Positions 25,336 through 34,180 of a DNA stretch of 64,000 bases are shown one piece after another. How positions within the stretch are numbered: the stretch's first letter is position 1; each line of letters starts with the position of its first letter. The notes below the pieces were generated by a model. It made no database searches. It worked only from the letters and a program-made list of their open reading frames with translations, and was not told where the DNA came from. The stretch comes from DATBHW01 sp035307385 (GTDB lineage: Bacteria; Chloroflexota; Ktedonobacteria; Ktedonobacterales; DATBGS01): contig DATGID010000019.1 of assembly GCA_035307385.1 (NCBI GenBank), positions 74,464-138,463 of the forward strand, read 5' to 3'. A program made the position numbers and the translations under genes.

Positions 25336-27513
25336 ATGTGGAACGCCAAAGACGGTTGGTCTCCTGACCAGGCAGCATCACCTGGCCCTCCTGAGATGTC
25401 TTCCCCAGAGCAGCCCGCGGCTGGCAGCGAGTGGCGGCTTTCCCAGAAGTCGGGGCCTTCAGCCACGGGCATGAACGCCCCCGCATCCAGCGCCCGCTGG
25501 CAGATGCCGCCAGGCGCGCCCGTGCCCGCTGTGGGGCAGCGCCGACTTATTGACTGGGTGATGAGCGACGGCCTGATTCAAGGCGTGGTGTTCATCTCTC
25601 TGCTGATCATCATCTATCAATTGGTGATGACGGTTTTGAAGCCTGGGTTTCTGGTGGCTTCGACCGATTGGCTGCGTGCTGCGCTTTCCTGGGTGGAATG
25701 GGTTCCTCTGGGATTAGCCAGCCTGGCGCTGTACCGCACACGCAGGCCAGGGGCCTTGGCCTGGTTGATGTTCACGCTCGCCATGCTCTTTTATGCGCTT
25801 GCGCAGAATATGTGGGCGATCAACGACCAGATCATCTATAAAGCTGACCCGACTGCGGCTCCCTTTCCGAATTGGACTGATCTCTTCTATCTCCTGCAAT
25901 ATCCTTTCTTCTTTCTGGCGCTGGCGCTCTTGCCAGGCGTTTCACGTCGTGGGCAGCCGAGCGTTGCGCGCGCCAAAGTGGTGTTGGACAGCATGCTCTT
26001 GATGGCGGCGGGTACGGCGCTTTCCTGGTATTTTCTTCTGGCTCCTCTTTACAGCAGCAGCGCGGAATCTGGTCTTGGGAAGGCAACCAATCTGGCCTAT
26101 CCGGTGGGCGATCTGGGGCTGTTGTTTGGCCTGGCAGTGGTGGTTGTACGGCAAGGTTCCCGCGATGCCGGGCGTGCCGCGCTGCGTATCTTGATCGCCT
26201 CGGTGGTGGCCTTGATTCTCGCGGACTCCTGGTATGCGTATCTTGGCCTGTCGAACTCCTATCAGGCTGGCAGCCCTCCTGATACATTCTGGATTGTGTG
26301 TTACCTCCTCTTTGGGCTGGCCGGGTTGATACGCTGGCGTATGGCCCAGCAAGAGGCGGCAAGTGGGCCAATGTCGGGCGCGATCAGGAGAGTAGCCAGC
26401 GACCCCCCTTCAGCAGATCAGGCAGTGGGAATCTTCTGGTTGTTGGTTCCCTTTATTACGGCGCTGGCGGCCAGCGCTTTGATTGTGACCAGAGCGGCCA
26501 TCATGCCTGCCGGTCGCAACGGATTGCTCATCCCTTTTATGGTCAGCTTTGGTCTGGTGGTGCTGGTGTTGGCGCGGCTGGTCATCACGGTGCTGGAAAA
26601 TGCGCAACTGCTGCGGTTGGAGCAGCGCCGCGCCGAAGAACTGGCGCAGGCCACGCGGATTGCTGAAGAACAGCGCCAACTGCTTGCCGAGCGTACTCAG
26701 CAGTTGGAACGCGACATCGAGCACTTGAAAGAGGTCCACGCGCGGGTGGCGCGCGGCGATACGTCGGCCCGCGCCCACATTGAAACGGGGGAATTGTTTC
26801 CCATCGCTGGCACGCTGAATCTGATGTTGGACCGGCTGTCGAACCTGAACCGGGCGAACCTGGCGCACGCGCGGCTCGACCAGGCGCTTCAGTTGGTGAT
26901 TGAGGCGGCCCAGGGGCTGGCGATGAACGATGACCGCGCGCTGCTGGCGCTTTCCAAGCCGACCAATACGCCGCTGGATGGGGTGGCTATCGCGCTCTCG
27001 CACCTGCGCGCCCGGCTGAAAGAGATGAGTGCCGGGCTGCTCCAGTTGGACCAGGCGCGCCAGGCATCGCGCGAGCTATCCGAGATTGTGGTGCAGCAGG
27101 GCCGCTTTATTACGAATGAAGGCGCGGCGCTCGGCGGCACGGCTGGGGCGTTGGAGCGCATGGCAACGGAACTGGAGCGGATTGCCCAGGCGCTGGAGCA
27201 GCAGTTTGCCACGCTTTCGCCTGCCCAGCGCCAGATGGCGCAAGTCGTTGCCGTGCTGCACCTGATGGTGCGCACGGCGCGGCAGCAGCGCGCGGATATT
27301 GAAGAGCAGGCGACGCGCTTTGCCCAGGCCGAGCATCGCGCCCAACTGGCGGCGATTGGGAGCCGCCACTTGACGGCTGAGTTGGACGCGGCGGCCAGAA
27401 GCGGCGGGAGCCGGGTAACGCTTGGCGTCCCGGGCATGCCGGAACCGCCGCTGAGTGGGGTGGGTCGCGGCTCGGGGAAGTTAACGGCAGATGAGGAGAA
27501 GCAGGGAGGCTAG
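25336..27513 (+). CDS. membrane receptor-like protein with HAMP-like modules, no output domain
   Basis: A 725-residue protein. A Pro-rich N-terminus (1-70) is followed by 9-10 membrane helices (about 80-420), with NWTDLFYLLQYPFFFLALALLPG among them. The cytoplasmic part begins with a coiled coil (QRQLLAERTQQLERDIEHLKE), a HAMP-like module with HARVARGDTSARA, a second with TNTPLDGVAIALSHLRARLKE, and long helices. It ends in a short Gly/Pro tail with no enzyme domain. The paired GDT-x-AR and TPLD motifs occur in the same order in the divergent gene at 23262. ATG 25336 follows GGAGG. Its role is unknown; sensor or scaffold is likely. Confidence 0.7.
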   Translation: MWNAKDGWSPDQAASPGPPEMSSPEQPAAGSEWRLSQKSGPSATGMNAPASSARWQMPPGAPVPAVGQRRLIDWVMSDGLIQGVVFISLLIIIYQLVMTVLKPGFLVASTDWLRAALSWVEWVPLGLASLALYRTRRPGALAWLMFTLAMLFYALAQNMWAINDQIIYKADPTAAPFPNWTDLFYLLQYPFFFLALALLPGVSRRGQPSVARAKVVLDSMLLMAAGTALSWYFLLAPLYSSSAESGLGKATNLAYPVGDLGLLFGLAVVVVRQGSRDAGRAALRILIASVVALILADSWYAYLGLSNSYQAGSPPDTFWIVCYLLFGLAGLIRWRMAQQEAASGPMSGAIRRVASDPPSADQAVGIFWLLVPFITALAASALIVTRAAIMPAGRNGLLIPFMVSFGLVVLVLARLVITVLENAQLLRLEQRRAEELAQATRIAEEQRQLLAERTQQLERDIEHLKEVHARVARGDTSARAHIETGELFPIAGTLNLMLDRLSNLNRANLAHARLDQALQLVIEAAQGLAMNDDRALLALSKPTNTPLDGVAIALSHLRARLKEMSAGLLQLDQARQASRELSEIVVQQGRFITNEGAALGGTAGALERMATELERIAQALEQQFATLSPAQRQMAQVVAVLHLMVRTARQQRADIEEQATRFAQAEHRAQLAAIGSRHLTAELDAAARSGGSRVTLGVPGMPEPPLSGVGRGSGKLTADEEKQGG

Positions 27514-27606
27514 ATTCCCTGCTCCGATTTGAGGTATATTTTATCTGGTAAGCCCAGCCTTTTTCTGGACGAAGCGTCAAGAGTATTTGTCGAGAGGAGC
27601 CGTTTT

Positions 27607-28809
27607 TTGGTCGCAACGATGAGAGCAGAAACCAGGCGGTGGGGCAGGTTGAGTGGGTTGGTGGTGTTGGCAGCCGTGCTGGCGCTGTTTGCTTCGGCTC
27701 ATCCGGTGGCACAGGCCGCCACGCCTTCCGCGCATTACACCAGTTACAGCGTGACCCCCAATGGTGGCAATACGCAGGGCATTACGGTAGATCGCTCTGG
27801 CAATCCATGGTTTTCTGCTGGCCCTGGAACGATTGGGACGATTAATCACCTTACTGGCAAGCTGAAAGTGTATACGCTGGCAAATCCAAATGCGTTTCCT
27901 GGGTCTGTCAAAATTGATAGCGTGGGCAATATCTGGTTCACGGAGTTTACTGGCCCGGCTATCGCTGAGTTGAATCCGGTGACCGGTCAGGAACATGAGT
28001 TTGCTATTCCGGTGGCGTCGGAGGGCGGGGCAGTTGGCCCGGACTTTATCGAGATCGATAGCCAGGGCAATAAGTGGTTTAACGTGGTCGATTTTACCGA
28101 CGCGACGGGCGGCTTTGTGGGCCGCCTGACGGCAGGCGGTGTGATGACGCTCTGGGCGGTGCCAACGGCGGGCGCTGAACTGGAGGAGATCAATGTGGAC
28201 CCCTTCGGCAACCTCTGGTTTGCCGAGCAGGCCACCAACATTGTCGGCAAGCTGAATCCTTTTGCCAATACGATTACAGAATATACGTCGCCGACGCCGA
28301 ACAGCCGCCCGGCGGGCGTGCTGGCGGCCTCCGATGGAACGATCTGGTTTTCGGAACATTCGGCTGATAAGATTGCGCATCTCTTCCCGAATCTGGCGCG
28401 TGGGGTGACGACGCATGTCACGCCCATGGTTTCGCGGCCTGGCGCGTCGATCACGCCGCAGCAGGCTGCGCCGGGCAACCCGACCAATCCGACGAAGACG
28501 ACGGAGCCGGGCACGTCGGTTGGCACGTCGACGACGGTTTCGCAGGGCATTGTGGAATATCAACTGCCGCATACGGGCCTGGCGAAGAATACCGAAGATA
28601 TGCGCTTTGACAGGTATGGCAATCTCTTCTTTGAGAACGATGGCACCGCCCAGATTGGCGAACTGGTGCTGACGGCGGCTTACCCCTTCATCAATGAGTG
28701 GACGATTCCGGGCGGTGTGGGCTTCTATAATATCGAGTTCGCTGCCTCTGGGGTGCTCTGGATTTCGGATATTGGCTCGTCAACGGTGTATCAGTTCACC
28801 CTTTCCTAG
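27607..28809 (+). CDS. secreted Vgb-like beta-propeller protein
   Basis: A 400-residue protein with a signal sequence (LSGLVVLAAVLALFASAHPVAQAA, cleavage likely after QAA). It has at least five repeats of the type GITVDRSGNPWFSA, KIDSVGNIWFTE, EIDSQGNKWFNV, NVDPFGNLWFAE and AASDGTIWFSE, as in virginiamycin B lyase and related NHL-like propellers. The catalytic residues of Vgb were not checkable by eye, and most such proteins are not antibiotic lyases, so I give only the fold. A Pro/Thr insert lies near residues 275-310. TTG 27607 is chosen because GAGAGGAG lies 7 nt upstream; ATG 27619 is four codons later. Confidence 0.75.
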   Translation: MVATMRAETRRWGRLSGLVVLAAVLALFASAHPVAQAATPSAHYTSYSVTPNGGNTQGITVDRSGNPWFSAGPGTIGTINHLTGKLKVYTLANPNAFPGSVKIDSVGNIWFTEFTGPAIAELNPVTGQEHEFAIPVASEGGAVGPDFIEIDSQGNKWFNVVDFTDATGGFVGRLTAGGVMTLWAVPTAGAELEEINVDPFGNLWFAEQATNIVGKLNPFANTITEYTSPTPNSRPAGVLAASDGTIWFSEHSADKIAHLFPNLARGVTTHVTPMVSRPGASITPQQAAPGNPTNPTKTTEPGTSVGTSTTVSQGIVEYQLPHTGLAKNTEDMRFDRYGNLFFENDGTAQIGELVLTAAYPFINEWTIPGGVGFYNIEFAASGVLWISDIGSSTVYQFTLS

Positions 28810-28841
28810 CCGCTCGTTTTCTGTCTCACGCTTTAACGCGG

Positions 28842-28872
28842 GCCGCGCTTCCTGCCTGGCAGGGGGCGCGGC
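28842..28872 (+). terminator. hairpin after the propeller gene
   Basis: GCCGCGC (28842-28848) pairs with 28866-28872, and inside it CCTGCC-T-GGCAGG forms a second stem, separated by a TT/GG mismatch. TTCT follows. It lies 33 nt after the stop. Confidence 0.6.
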
Positions 28873-29036
28873 TTCTGCTTGTTGCTGCCTGCGCTCTGCC
28901 GCGCTATCCTCTCATATGCTGCTGTCCTCTGCTCTATCTGACCAGGTTGGGGAAGGCAAAACACTTGACGACTGTGGTTTCGTCTTAGTGTATGGATGAC
29001 ATCCACCCAGCGCTGGAAAGCTATTCACGAAGGAGC

Positions 29037-29657
29037 ATGGATGGAAAGGTGGTGCAGCGCGTGCAATTCCGGCAGTCGAGTGTGCAACCGATGAGCAATC
29101 CGCGCGATTGCGATGATTTTGCGGCCCTGGCGCCGCTGCACATGACGACGATGCTGCGGGTCGCGGCGGCGCTCGTGGGAGTGGCCGATGCCGAAGACGC
29201 CGCACAGGAGGCGCTGACGCGGGCCTGGCAAGCCTGGCCCAGTCTACGCGATACAGCAGCCTTTCGTTCCTGGCTCCTGCGGATTACGGTCAACGTCTGC
29301 CGGGACTGGCAGCGCGGGCGTTTTGGCACGAGCCGCCGTCTGATGGAGCCGCTTGATGCCGCCGAGGCCGATGATCTGGTTGCCACGATTGGCGATGATC
29401 CCGGCGCGAGTGATCACACGGCGGCGCTTGATCTGCGGGCGGCACTTCAGCAGCTTGCCCCCGAGTATCGGGTGGTGGTGGCCCTGCGCTATTACGTTGG
29501 CATGGATGCCAGCGAGGTGGGGGCGGCGCTTGGCGTGCCGCCTGCCACTGTACGCACGCGCCTGCGCCGGGCGCTGGCCTTGCTCCGCGAACACCTGAGC
29601 GCCTCAGAAGATCAGTCCTCCTTCCACGATAGGAAGGGAGATATGTACCATGGCTGA
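29037..29657 (+). CDS. ECF-type RNA polymerase sigma factor
   Basis: A sigma factor of about 200 residues. Region 2 shows ALVGVADAEDAAQEALTRAW and TAAFRSWLLRITVNVCRDW. Region 4 shows LDLRAALQQLAPEYRVVVAL, YYVGMDASEVGAALGVPPAT and VRTRLRRALALLREHL. It should direct polymerase to a small regulon, probably including its own operon. The start is uncertain: ATG 29037 is one base after AAGGAG, and 28992 or a GTG at 29049 are alternatives. A TTGACG at 28965 lacks a good -10, so an alternative promoter type is possible. It overlaps the next gene by 8 nt (ATG 29650, TGA 29655), indicating coupled translation. Confidence 0.9.
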   Translation: MDGKVVQRVQFRQSSVQPMSNPRDCDDFAALAPLHMTTMLRVAAALVGVADAEDAAQEALTRAWQAWPSLRDTAAFRSWLLRITVNVCRDWQRGRFGTSRRLMEPLDAAEADDLVATIGDDPGASDHTAALDLRAALQQLAPEYRVVVALRYYVGMDASEVGAALGVPPATVRTRLRRALALLREHLSASEDQSSFHDRKGDMYHG

Positions 29658-31278
29658 CGAACAAGAACAGCCGAATCATATGGAGCCGCTGGGGCCAGCC
29701 TATGATGCCCTGCAACGCCGTTTGATCGATGACGGCGCGGCCTGGCGCGCCGGGCTGCCCTCCACCGAGCGCCTTGAACAGCGCCTGGACGCGCTGAAGA
29801 ACCAGCAGCGTCCTGCCCCGTTTCGCGCCTCTGGCGCGAGGCGGAGCAGCCGATTCCGATTGCTTTCCCCAACGAATGGAGCAGATAGTATGTTTCGTGG
29901 ACGTTTAAGAGTCGCGCTGGCGGTGGTGAGCCTTGCTGCCATTGTGGCGCTGTTTGTGATGTTGTTCCACGGCTTTGCCGGTGGGCACACCACAACGCAG
30001 ACAGGCACTTCTTCCAAGGGAACTCCACCCCCTAACATCATCCCTCCCAGTCTGTTTACCCCGTTGGCGACGCTGGCGCATCAGCCGGTGCCGCCGCTGA
30101 TTGCGCCGAGCACCCCCGAGGTGGTCTATGAACTGCGAACCACATCGGCAGGCCAACTGGTGCTGGCGCGCACGGATGACGCGGGCAAAAGCTGGAAGAC
30201 CTTCCCGCTGCCAGCCGGAAAGGCATCCGATCAGTTTCCACCCACGATTTTCCTCAGCCCGGTGGACGCGCAGTCAGTTTTTCTGACGGTGACCGGCTCG
30301 CGCGTTGGCACGGGCTGCCAGGTCAGCACATTAACCGCCGATAGCACGCTTTCTGGCGGACAGGATGTGTGCGCGCTTCAATACGTCAGCAAGGATGGCG
30401 GCACGCATTGGAGCCAGGTGCAAATCCCTGGAGGGGGAATTGTGGGCGATACGGCGATTCTGGATGAGGCGATTAGCCAGTTCATGGGCAATAACGTGCT
30501 GCGTCCCCAGGGCAGCCGTCTGTATGCCGTCTGGGGTCCGTACAGCCAGGAGAATCAGCTTGAGGGTGAGGCTGGCGGGCGGCTGGTTGAGAGCAACGAT
30601 GGCGGCAGCAGTTGGCAGTTTATCGATAACGGGCTGAGCCAAAACGGCTATATCTGTGATATTGCGCCTGCGCCCACTGGCTCGACGGTCTTTGCGATTA
30701 CCTCATCGATCACGTGCAGCGCGGGTGGCGGCGAAACGTTGACGCTCTGGCGCAGCGATGACGCTGGGGCGTCCTGGTCGCAGGTGGGTACGCTGCCGGG
30801 CAATACCGATGAAGGCATGGTGGTGGTGCAGGGCAGCACTGGCGCGCCGCTGCTCTATATCAATATGCCGACGCTGATGGGCGGCGGCAGCACGTTGCCC
30901 CGGTCGGGCGTCGGCGGCGGACCTGCTTCGCCAGCGGCCATTCAAGTGAGCGCGGATGGCGGCAAGACCTGGCAAGCTGCGCCTACGCAGGGCTTGCCCA
31001 CCGGGTCGGCAGACCCGGGAGGTGTACCGCAGGGCATCCTCACGGATGGTTCCTTGCTCTACGCTTTCGCTGGCTTGCAAAACAAGACCGCGACGGTTAC
31101 GTTCTATGCCTGGAAGAGCGGCGATGCAAGCTGGCATAAGGTGACTCCGGCGTTCTCCGGCAATGTGCAGTCCATCCAGGTGACCACAGCGGATGGCAAA
31201 CAGGCTATCTGGCTAACTACCTCCCAGGGCACGACGCAAACCGGGCTGACGTATTCGGTCGAGGTGTATCAACTGTGA
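29650..31278 (+). CDS. membrane-anchored Asp-box (BNR/sialidase-like) propeller protein, candidate anti-sigma factor
   Basis: A 542-residue protein. Residues 1-80 are cytoplasmic and charged, with ERLEQRLDALKNQQ. One membrane helix (about 86-108) and a Thr/Pro stalk follow. The outside domain has five Asp-box motifs: RTDDAGKSWKTF, SKDGGTHWSQV, SNDGGSSWQFI, RSDDAGASWSQV and SADGGKTWQAA. The 8-nt overlap with the sigma gene and the topology suggest it holds the sigma factor at the membrane. The zinc anti-sigma motif (HxxxCxxC) is absent, so binding would be by another fold. Sialidase activity is not implied by Asp-boxes alone. Confidence 0.7.
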   Translation: MADEQEQPNHMEPLGPAYDALQRRLIDDGAAWRAGLPSTERLEQRLDALKNQQRPAPFRASGARRSSRFRLLSPTNGADSMFRGRLRVALAVVSLAAIVALFVMLFHGFAGGHTTTQTGTSSKGTPPPNIIPPSLFTPLATLAHQPVPPLIAPSTPEVVYELRTTSAGQLVLARTDDAGKSWKTFPLPAGKASDQFPPTIFLSPVDAQSVFLTVTGSRVGTGCQVSTLTADSTLSGGQDVCALQYVSKDGGTHWSQVQIPGGGIVGDTAILDEAISQFMGNNVLRPQGSRLYAVWGPYSQENQLEGEAGGRLVESNDGGSSWQFIDNGLSQNGYICDIAPAPTGSTVFAITSSITCSAGGGETLTLWRSDDAGASWSQVGTLPGNTDEGMVVVQGSTGAPLLYINMPTLMGGGSTLPRSGVGGGPASPAAIQVSADGGKTWQAAPTQGLPTGSADPGGVPQGILTDGSLLYAFAGLQNKTATVTFYAWKSGDASWHKVTPAFSGNVQSIQVTTADGKQAIWLTTSQGTTQTGLTYSVEVYQL

Positions 31279-31327
31279 GGCTGAAATCGTTTGCTGAACA
31301 GACTGATACCTGAAGACGCCATGCGGT

Positions 31328-31362
31328 CAGGGACAAAACCATCATCGATGGTTTTGTCCCTG
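31328..31362. terminator. perfect 16-bp hairpin between convergent genes
   Basis: CAGGGACAAAACCATC (31328-31343) pairs with 31347-31362 around a 3-nt loop. It lies between the stops at 31278 and 31369. TTTT appears 3 nt beyond the right arm (31367-31370), and the left side has none. Confidence 0.75.
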
Positions 31363-31368
31363 GCGCTT

Positions 31369-32220
31369 TTATGTGGGCAGGTAGTCGTTGGCGCTGCCGA
31401 GCGGCGGCGCGCTTTTTTCGCCAATGGCGGTGAATTCGATGCTGGCGAGCAGATAGTCGCGCTGGCGCGGCAGCGCTTCCACCTGGCGCAGCGCATCGTC
31501 CAAGGCTTCTGGCAAGATGAGGTTGTGCCGGAGAAAGAAGCTGCGGCCTGGTTCCATAAGCTGCGCCAGATTGTTTGCCATGCTGCCCCCGCTCGCGGCT
31601 TGCACGTCATCTGCCGTCTGGCAGGTGGTCGAAGCGAGGATGTGGACGGGCAGAAAGCCCGCCTGGCGGAAGAGGGCAAAGAGCTTGCGGCCAATTAACA
31701 CATCGGGCCAGCCGTAGCGCCGCGCAGCGATGGCTAGCTCGATGAGGCGCGCTTCGCCGTCGCTCTGCGGATAGATGGCCCGCGCGGCCCAATCCGGCTC
31801 GAAGGCAATGGCCGAGCCGCCTAGATCGACGACACGGTGCATCTCGCCGACCACGGCCAGCGGCGCTTCCTGGTGCATCAAGACATAGCGGCAGATAGCA
31901 AGATCGAAGCTGCGCGTGGCATAGGGCAGCGCGGCGGCATCCTGGCGCTCGAAGCGGATGCGCGCCTCTGGGCAACGCTTGCGTGCCACAGCCAGCAGAC
32001 GCTCGTCCAGGTCGATGGCCGTGATCGGCGCAGTCGGCAGGGCGGCGGCCAGCGCGGCGGTGAGGATGCCGGTGCCGCAGCCAACTTCCAACACGCGCGG
32101 CCTGGGTGGCAAGGAGCAGCAGGCCAACGCCTGGTGCAGCGCTTCGGCCACGCCCGGCTGCTGTGCCTCCAGCCGGGCGATTTCTTCGGGATTCTGGCTG
32201 CCCAGGTAGCGCTGCGTCAT
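31369..32220 (-). CDS. class I SAM-dependent methyltransferase
   Basis: A 283-residue protein. The SAM-binding motif VLEVGCGTGILTAAL is at about residues 44-58, followed by the acidic ITAIDLDERLL, the DAAALPY motif II, and FDLAICRYVLMH. After the Rossmann core, a helical C-terminal cap (about 190-283) probably binds the substrate, which is unknown. ATG 32220 lies 7 nt after the stop of the acyl-CoA dehydrogenase gene, so the two form an operon. Upstream in-frame codons overlap that gene and were discounted. Confidence 0.85.
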   Translation of the reverse strand: MTQRYLGSQNPEEIARLEAQQPGVAEALHQALACCSLPPRPRVLEVGCGTGILTAALAAALPTAPITAIDLDERLLAVARKRCPEARIRFERQDAAALPYATRSFDLAICRYVLMHQEAPLAVVGEMHRVVDLGGSAIAFEPDWAARAIYPQSDGEARLIELAIAARRYGWPDVLIGRKLFALFRQAGFLPVHILASTTCQTADDVQAASGGSMANNLAQLMEPGRSFFLRHNLILPEALDDALRQVEALPRQRDYLLASIEFTAIGEKSAPPLGSANDYLPT

Positions 32221-32227
32221 GCTGTCT

Positions 32228-33388
32228 TCACCGCATGCCTTCGGTGGCGATCTTGCCCAGCATCTGGCGGGCGATGACGACGCGCTGAATCTGGTTGGTG
32301 CCCTCGAAGATTTGCGTGACCTTGGCGTCGCGCATATAGCGTTCCACCGGCCAATCGCGCACGTAGCCCGCGCCGCCCAACACCTGCACGGCATCGGTGG
32401 TGACCTGCATGGCGGCGTCGGTGGCAAAGCATTTTGCCATGGCGGCGTAGTAGGTCATAGCGGGGTCGTTCGCGTCGGCTCTGGCTCCGGCCTGATAGAC
32501 CAGCAGCCGCGCTGCCTCGACTTTCATTGCCATGTCGGCAAGCATGAACTGCACGCCTTGATACGCGCCAATAGCTCGGCCAAACTGCTGGCGCTCCTGG
32601 GCGTAGCGCGCGGCCACGTCCAGCGCCGCGCCTGCCAGGCCGGTGGCCGTTGCGCCAATGTTGATACGCCCGCCGTCCAGCGATGAAAGGGCGATCTTGA
32701 AGCCCTCGCCCTCCGCCCCAAGCCGGTTGGCGACGGGCACACGACCATCCTCGAAGAGCAGTTCGCCGGTGGGCGAGCCGTGCATGCCCATTTTGTGTTC
32801 GATCTTGCCGATGCGGAAGCCGGGCGTGCCTTTTTCGACGATGAGACAGGTGATGCCGCGCGCCCCTGCCGTGGGATCAGTCTTGACCATGACGGCATAG
32901 ATATCAGCGACGCCCGCGCTGGTGACCCACATTTTGGAGCCGTTGAGGATATAATGATCGCCGTCGCGTCGGGCGCTGGTGGTGAGGGCGGCAGCGTCGG
33001 AGCCAGCGCCCGCCTCGCTGAGCGAGAATGCGCCCAGCAGCTTGCCAGCCGTCATGGGCGCGACCCAGCGCTGGTGCTGTTCGGCGTTGCCAAAGCGATA
33101 GATCAGGCCGGTGACCATGTTATGCACAGAAAGCCAGACGGCGGTGGTAAGGTCGGCGCCCGCCAGTTGTTCGAGGACGACAGCGGTCATCAGGCGGCCC
33201 AGGTTCGCGCCGCCGACTTCTTCGGGCACGAGCATGCCAGCCAGACCCAGATCGGCCATCTTGGGGAAGAGTTCGCCGGGAAAATAGCCGCGCTCGTCCC
33301 ATTCGTCGGCGTGGGGAGCCAGTTCGCGCTGGGCGAACTGCCGCGCCACCTCTTGCATTTCGCGTTGCTCGTCGTTGAGCGTGAACAT
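32228..33388 (-). CDS. acyl-CoA dehydrogenase
   Basis: A 386-residue FAD enzyme that introduces the alpha-beta double bond in acyl-CoA. The signatures LLGAFSLSEAGAGSDAAAL (FAD/substrate loop), MWVTSAGVADIYAVM, and RQQFGRAIGAYQGVQFMLADM are clear. The catalytic Glu sits in TQIFEGTNQIQRVVIAR near the C-terminus, as in short/medium-chain enzymes. Chain length cannot be read from the sequence. ATG 33388 follows AAGGGACC. It is co-transcribed with the methyltransferase downstream. No ETF or enoyl-CoA hydratase is adjacent. Confidence 0.93.
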   Translation of the reverse strand: MFTLNDEQREMQEVARQFAQRELAPHADEWDERGYFPGELFPKMADLGLAGMLVPEEVGGANLGRLMTAVVLEQLAGADLTTAVWLSVHNMVTGLIYRFGNAEQHQRWVAPMTAGKLLGAFSLSEAGAGSDAAALTTSARRDGDHYILNGSKMWVTSAGVADIYAVMVKTDPTAGARGITCLIVEKGTPGFRIGKIEHKMGMHGSPTGELLFEDGRVPVANRLGAEGEGFKIALSSLDGGRINIGATATGLAGAALDVAARYAQERQQFGRAIGAYQGVQFMLADMAMKVEAARLLVYQAGARADANDPAMTYYAAMAKCFATDAAMQVTTDAVQVLGGAGYVRDWPVERYMRDAKVTQIFEGTNQIQRVVIARQMLGKIATEGMR

Positions 33389-33506
33389 CGTTGTGGTCCC
33401 TTCTGAAAAGCCAGGCACGTCCAGGAAGGCATATCTTCTCTCTGGCAGTATAGCCGTCCCCTGGGCGAGCCGTCAATCTGAGCGTGTCAGGGCCAGGGCG
33501 CTGTGG

Positions 33507-34055
33507 CTATACGGGCGGAAACTCCTGATAAAAGGCGCGCATTTTGGCCTCTACGTCGATGACGGGCCGGTGCAGCGTAGAGGGCGCGATGATGTTGAGC
33601 GAGAGTATTTTGCTGCGAAGCTGGCGCAGCGCCTCGGCATAGCGCGCGGCATATTCTTCGCGCATGCGAGCATAGGTGGCCCGCGCTCTTTCTCTGGAGA
33701 ACGCGGGGCGGTTGAGCAGCCACTGGCGCTCGCGGCGCAGTTCGGCTAGCAGCGCCTCAGCTCGCGCCAGGTCGGCATCGACTTCGCGCCCCAGATCAAG
33801 CTCCTGGGGCAAGAGGTCGTTTTGCTGGAGCAGATGAAAGGCCAGGGCGCGATCACCGGCATAGGGATTGTCGTCGATGCGCTGCGGTTTGCCCGCGCCT
33901 GGCAGGTTATCGAAGTCGCCGCGTTCCTGGGCCGCGCGAATCTGTTCTTCGATGGCGTCGCGCCAGCGCTGCGGTGGCTGCTTGCGCTCTTGCGGGCGAT
34001 TGTCATCGGGAGGTGTGCTGTTTTTGGCGTCTGGGGGTGTGCTATTACTGCTCAT
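33507..34055 (-). CDS. DUF1992 (DnaJ homologue subfamily C member 28-type) protein
   Basis: A 182-residue soluble protein. The DUF1992 core is plain: AIEEQIRAAQERGDFDNLPGAGKPQ, then LLQQNDLLPQELDLGREV and a long helix rich in Arg/Glu. An N-terminal Pro/Asp-rich stretch (1-25) precedes it. The family occurs in many bacteria, usually as a standalone gene; its function is not established, and the bacterial members lack a J-domain, as here. It is divergent from the GT9 gene. Confidence 0.88.
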   Translation of the reverse strand: MSSNSTPPDAKNSTPPDDNRPQERKQPPQRWRDAIEEQIRAAQERGDFDNLPGAGKPQRIDDNPYAGDRALAFHLLQQNDLLPQELDLGREVDADLARAEALLAELRRERQWLLNRPAFSRERARATYARMREEYAARYAEALRQLRSKILSLNIIAPSTLHRPVIDVEAKMRAFYQEFPPV

Positions 34056-34180
34056 GGCGGCTGGCCTTTCTGGAGCGCTGCGCTCTCCAGGGTGACATGA
34101 TGATTCTGTGATGATCTTCTCGTATAAGGTAATAGCAAATCAAGACCGCTCGACTCAAGGGCAGAAGTGAGGCAGCAGGC

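Noticed and set aside
27607..28809. Virginiamycin B lyase (antibiotic inactivation)
   Set aside because: Only the propeller repeats are evident; catalytic residues could not be confirmed, and most such proteins are not lyases.
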